NCBI GenBank assembly: GCA_944548615.1
Contig: OX155955.1
Location: 6,618,368 to 6,682,367 of the forward strand
DNA: 64,000 bases
Origin: Micropterix aruncella
Taxonomy: Eukaryota; Arthropoda; Insecta; Lepidoptera; Micropterigidae
Direction of reading: 5' to 3'
The position numbers and the translations under genes are program-made. This document shows, in pieces, positions 60,535-64,000 of this stretch. The notes beneath the pieces were generated by a model that was not told the DNA's origin, made no database searches, and was given only the letters and a program-made list of their open reading frames with translations. The stretch's first letter is position 1; each line of letters begins with the position of its first letter.

Positions 60535-61424
60535 TTATTTATTTTAGAATTAATTACTATAAAACATTGATTTTGCTTACAAAAATAACAGGAACAGAAT
60601 GGCAAAACCTTAACCTTTTGCTTATTTGGTTCTGTCACCCAACTGGGACTAGATCATTCTTGGGTGGACAGGACTCTAATATTACAATCAATTATGTAAA
60701 AGGTTTAGGAAAATGCTAATTACACTAAATTTCCTTAAAATGTGGTCCTCAAAAAATAATAATAAAAATAATAAAATATTAAAAGATAATACAATAAATT
60801 ATATGCAGTTTCATTATATAATCGGCTATTACTATAATATAACATTCGATTAAATAGAGAATCACAAACAGAATAGTCTCAAAACTAAAATAAAGAGAAA
60901 AATAAAGTTATAAGTAAGAAAAGAAAAAAATGTCATTATTATTTAATATATGCTAAGTAATATAAAATTGAATATAAAAATACCTAGTCAAAAAAGTACA
61001 ATTCATTGTCAAAACAATAAATAACAAACAATATATAACAAAGTTAAATATGTTTTGGTAGTTAGTTCAATGTTAAAATATAATCAACAATACATTTTTA
61101 AAACTATGGTAATAATTTGTGCACCTAAGTTTTATTAAACTATAATTTCTATATGGTTTCTATTTGATATATGGTTGGTCTGTCATGATTCGATAACTAT
61201 TTCTTTATTTTATTTTTGAATTTCCTAAATGTCAAATTCATTTTTATGTTCATATTGATCAGATTGTAAATCTCAGCGTAATGAAATATTAATGTCTTTG
61301 TCCAAATGATGTTTTCATCCTGGGTATTATTAGGCTGTTTTCTAAAACCAATAAGAAAATGAATCCAATATGGAAATAAATGCGCGTTCACAAAACGTTC
61401 CCACCTTGTCGGTTGGTCGGCCGG
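60535..61424 (-). mobile_element. LINE A, 3' end with C-terminal ORF2 remnant
   Basis: On the - strand a reading frame ends (61391 down to 61197) with FRKFKNKIKK and a stop, the same C-terminus as in the copy at 1463-1550 (FREFKNKLKKWLSNHD). It is followed by the family 3'UTR (AGAGTCCTGTCCACCC.., CAGTTGGGTGACAGAACC.., CTGTTCCTGTTATTTT) and an (AAATA)n-type tail at 60535. The 5' part is lost. The copies at 1440-2092, 15768-15900 and 18757-19080 share this tail. Confidence 0.75.
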
Positions 61425-61640
61425 AAAAGTAAAATAGAATAGAATAGAATACCTTTATTGTACTATAGAAACATAACTTAATGAATATTACACTGGTTTT
61501 ATGAAAAAGACAATTTAGGCACAAATGGCGAACTTATCGCTATATCGCTATCTTAAAGTCAACATTTATTTCAATAAAATATAATGTTATAAAAATAAAA
61601 TGGCGACACCATTTTCAAATATCGATCATTAAAAACCAAA
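61425..61640 (-). mobile_element. LINE tail with (TATTC)n end
   Basis: On the - strand the sequence ends ..CAATAAAGGTATTCTATTC followed by TATTCTATTTTACTTT. This poly-A-like signal and pentamer tail is typical of CR1-like LINE 3' ends. It abuts the broken 5' end of the LINE A copy exactly at a CCGGCCG stretch. A related tail lies at 25239-25285 (+). Confidence 0.5.
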
Positions 61641-61714
61641 ACTTATAAATCTACAAAAGACGCATATTTGTGCTCAAATATGTCAGAAAGTGATTTAAAG
61701 GTCTTTCTTTACAG

Positions 61715-61871
61715 ATTGAGAAATCATGGAGATCAATCGAACAGTTCGTGGTTAGTGATATGCACCACGTGTTCACTTTGGATGCTTTAGAATCATCTCA
61801 CCAGATATCCGTCGAAGTGCAAAATCCTGATGAAATCAATGAAATATTTGACAGAATATCTTATGGAAAAG
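61715..61871 (+). CDS. M1 aminopeptidase, coding exon 5
   Basis: Acceptor TTCTTTACAG ends at 61714; donor G|GTAAGT follows 61871. It encodes IEKSWRSIEQFVVSDMHHVF..., the motif TLDALESSHQISVEV, the helix PDEINEIFDRISYGK and the first base of Gly512. The LDAL.SSHPI-like and ISY.KGA blocks are typical of the M1 thermolysin-like domain. Tyr509 is the expected transition-state-stabilising tyrosine. The usual Pro of SSHPI is Gln in this copy. The exon is 157 nt and ends in phase 1. Confidence 0.94.
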
Positions 61872-62837
61872 GTAAGTACAACCATTCCTCTTGTCGTTTC
61901 GGTTGATTGTAGTAAAAGATTGTATAAAGATAGTGACGACCATTAAAGCATTAAAAACTTGTTAGAAATAGCAATAGTATTGAAATAGAAATAAAAAACT
62001 CCGATTTCCAATTAGTTTGAATTTTTGAATTTCCTGGATGAAAAGATTAGAGCAGTGTGTTTCAACATTTTTTAGAGCGCAACCCCCTTTTTGAAAAAAA
62101 ACTCTTACGCGGCCACTCTTAGACTATAAATTAGTTCTCTCAACATTCCTTAGTCTCTTCCACAGCTGTAACTGTAAGCATCCAATAAATACAGTTTTTG
62201 TAAAAACAATGTCGAAAACCTCATTAATTTTAACTGTTTTTCTCTTTCGAAGCTGTACCTAACAGTTTACATCTTAGATCAACATATAGTTTTGTAAAAG
62301 CAACATCAAAACACATAATAAATATGTTTCTCTTCCCAAGCTGTAAATGTTGACATATTATATAAATAAAGATTTTGTAATATTTTTAATTTTTATTTTT
62401 AGATAGCCTTAGACCCCCCAGGAGTTTCTTCGCGACCCCCCAGGGGGTCGCGACCCACCGCTCTAGAGTATACAGAAAATCTCAAGTAGTTAAAATTTGT
62501 AATAATTTTTTATTAATATATTGCATGAAAGCCACGAATATCGTCTTTCCCATTTATTGACATTTTGGCCATCTTTATCCACCAAAAAAATACACGATGT
62601 GGCGAGTCAATGTGGCTTTTCCCCTATATCTCTGTTTAAGGATTTATTTTTCAAAATGAAAATGTAAAGTTTAAGAAAGGTTTCGATAAGGTTTAATGAT
62701 ATATTTGGTGTGTTCTGCCGTCTATTTAATGAGATTTCAAAACGTTTCTTTAATTTACTGTAATGTTGCAAAAATCAGATTAGTTAATTGACCATGGTCC
62801 ACAGAACCTACCTTTATACATTTCCTTTCTCTTTCAG
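61872..62837 (+). other. Aminopeptidase intron 5
   Basis: GT/AG intron of 966 bp. It carries a hAT-type MITE (62053-62460). The rest is unremarkable. Confidence 0.85.
62053..62460 (-). mobile_element. hAT-type MITE, copy 2
   Basis: Left end CAGTGTGTTTCAACATTTTT and right end (reverse complement) CGGTGGGTCGCGACCCCC agree with a hAT-like terminal inverted repeat. The 8-bp flanks GATTAGAG and CTCTAGAG match in 5 of 8 positions, a possible decayed target duplication. The interior repeats the AACAGTTTT..AGCTTCGAAAGAGAAA blocks of the copy at 45226-45620 in the opposite orientation. Confidence 0.7.
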
Positions 62838-63103
62838 GTGCTACGATTCTCCGTATGATGAGCCATTTTCTAACCGAAGACGTCTTCACGAAAGGGATCA
62901 CCGCATACCTCAAAAGTAAAATGTACGGGAGTGCTGAACAAAACGATCTGTGGTCTGCGTTAACCGTACAAGCAAGAAAAAGTCATATATTTGACAACAA
63001 CACATCCGTGAAAACTATTATGGACACGTGGACGCTACAAACAGGTTTTCCAGTAGTCACAGTTCAGAGAAACTATCGTAACCACTCTGCTTTCTTGCGA
63101 CAG
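62838..63103 (+). CDS. M1 aminopeptidase, coding exon 6 (last in window)
   Basis: Acceptor TTTCTCTTTCAG ends at 62837; donor CAG|GTGTGT follows 63103. It encodes GATILRMMSHFLTEDVF and the helices down to MDTWTLQTGFPVVTVQRNY. The W..Q.G.P.V.V block marks the end of the catalytic domain and the start of the small beta-sandwich domain. The exon has 266 nt and ends in phase 0. The next exon is not found before the (AT)n tract at 63.8 kb, so the C-terminal helical domain must lie further right. Confidence 0.94.
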
Positions 63104-63791
63104 GTGTGTGTAATAAATCAATAGTTTAAAAAAAACATTAAAAACACGCTTTTATAAATGCACGTAAAAACCACATCATCAGACCTTGAAACCTAATCGT
63201 GGTCAAAGTTCATTCCAAGACTTTTCTAACAAGTCCAAACACAGCTATGATACGATGTTTAACCATAAAGTTCCAGTTCATATCTTCCGACTCCATCATC
63301 AGATCACTTCGACAGTACCATATTATTGTAATGTCATCAGAACTACATACAGCTGCCAATTTTCATGACGCTACGATCCTTGGAAGATGGTTAAAAATAT
63401 TAACCCAGACTTAACAATTCTCAATACCTTCGATCAGTTATTTTTTCAAATTAAGGAATTTTGAGGTTAAGTTACAAGTAACTAGCGAAAATACAATTGA
63501 ATTAATTTGCACAATATATTATACGCCAGTACGAGTATACGCGTAACATCGATATTCAACTGTTTTAAAATTAAATGAGGGTTGAAGTAATTTGAATAAT
63601 GTTAATGTGAAACTCTCCTGAACGCATAGAACCATATACGATAGAAACCATGATAAAAAAACCATTTTTATCCGATTTCCAACTCAAAAGTAAATCTTTT
63701 TGATGAATAACCTAAAATTGATATTTCTGGTACTTAGAAGACTGTTTTAAATCGAAAAATTGTGGTTTAGGTTCATTTAAAACTAGGTAGT

Positions 63792-63796
<5 letters not shown>
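63104..63796 (+). other. Start of aminopeptidase intron 6
   Basis: Begins with donor GTGTGT. Nothing recognisable up to the (AT)n tract. Confidence 0.7.

Positions 63797-64000
<204 letters not shown>

Larger units (their letters stand above)
59789..61714 (+). other. Aminopeptidase intron 4
   Basis: GT/AG intron of 1926 bp. It contains a LINE A copy in the opposite sense (60535-61424) and next to it another LINE tail (61425-61640). 59940-60460 holds short ..AAGATGGCG.. / ..AAATGGCGGCG.. motifs that I cannot assign. Confidence 0.85.
52122..63103 (+). other. Gene span: M1 zinc aminopeptidase (aminopeptidase N / glutamyl-aminopeptidase-like), 3' end outside window
   Basis: Six coding exons join without a frame conflict (52122-52861, 54856-55014, 57439-57732, 59605-59788, 61715-61871, 62838-63103) into 600 residues. 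All introns start with GT and end with CAG. Family knowledge: M1 enzymes remove N-terminal residues from peptides using one zinc ion. Seen here: type II signal anchor (about residues 34-55), GAMEN at 387-391, HELAH at 423-427, distal zinc-ligand Glu446 (HEXXH-X18-E spacing), and SYGKG with the catalytic Tyr509. The Glu-to-Tyr spacing of 63 is like that of glutamyl aminopeptidase. An N-terminal membrane anchor differs from the cleaved signal peptide and GPI tail of the classical lepidopteran midgut aminopeptidase N proteins. This enzyme is therefore probably an ectopeptidase held by its N-terminus, facing the cell exterior. Family M1 members are usually about 900-1000 residues, so roughly the last 300-400 lie outside the window. 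Exact substrate preference cannot be read from this part. Confidence 0.95.

Overview
This window is insect nuclear DNA, most probably from a moth or butterfly. It is AT-rich, it has introns with GT/AG borders, and it is crowded with transposable-element remains. Two Helitron-derived elements begin with the TCTATACTAATATTATAAAG-like head that is familiar from lepidopteran genomes and end in CTAG. The species assignment is an inference from repeat content. There are no bacterial-style genes, CRISPR arrays or rRNA genes.

Only one host gene is clearly visible. A zinc aminopeptidase of family M1 (aminopeptidase N / glutamyl-aminopeptidase type) lies on the + strand at the right end, with six coding exons between 52122 and 63103. 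Joined, they code for 600 residues: a type II membrane anchor, a glycosylated N-terminal beta domain, the GAMEN motif, HELAH plus the distal zinc-binding Glu, and the catalytic-domain Tyr. All splice phases fit. The C-terminal part (ERAP1_C-like region) lies beyond the window. A splice acceptor sits two bases before the ATG, so the gene should have a 5'UTR exon further upstream. A CpG-rich stretch near 23.2 kb with a consensus Inr plus DPE is the only promoter-like candidate seen, and linking it to this gene is speculative.

Layout: 1-1064, 5' part of an autonomous hAT transposon (- strand). 1.4-3.0 kb, two LINE 3' ends. 5.5-6.1 kb, a probable solo LTR. 6.2-6.5 kb, a large foldback. 7.05-7.34 kb, an extreme G-rich tract. 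8.3-9.5 kb, an unclassified repeat with further copies at 29.5 and 59 kb. 9.8 kb, a tRNA-derived SINE. 10.9-12.75 kb, a LINE with RNase H and a 14-bp target duplication. 13.9-15.5 kb, a CR1/Jockey-like LINE. 16.0-18.0 kb, a MITE, a tRNA-like unit and a Helitron. 18.4-19.1 kb, a 126-bp tandem repeat and a LINE tail. 19-30 kb, AT-rich DNA with very long (AT)n tracts. 30.5-32.45 kb, a composite Helitron. 34 and 38 kb, LINE reverse-transcriptase fragments. 41-50 kb, several MITEs, one of them split by a Penelope-like element with a GIY-YIG endonuclease. 52-64 kb, the aminopeptidase gene, whose introns carry a dead mariner, LINE pieces, foldbacks and a hAT MITE.

No new multi-gene system is evident. 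The most interesting structures are the Penelope-like insertion at (AT)n inside a MITE, the Helitron pair with shared heads and different tails, the foldback family with an inverted outer part and a direct inner part, and the Inr/DPE promoter candidate.
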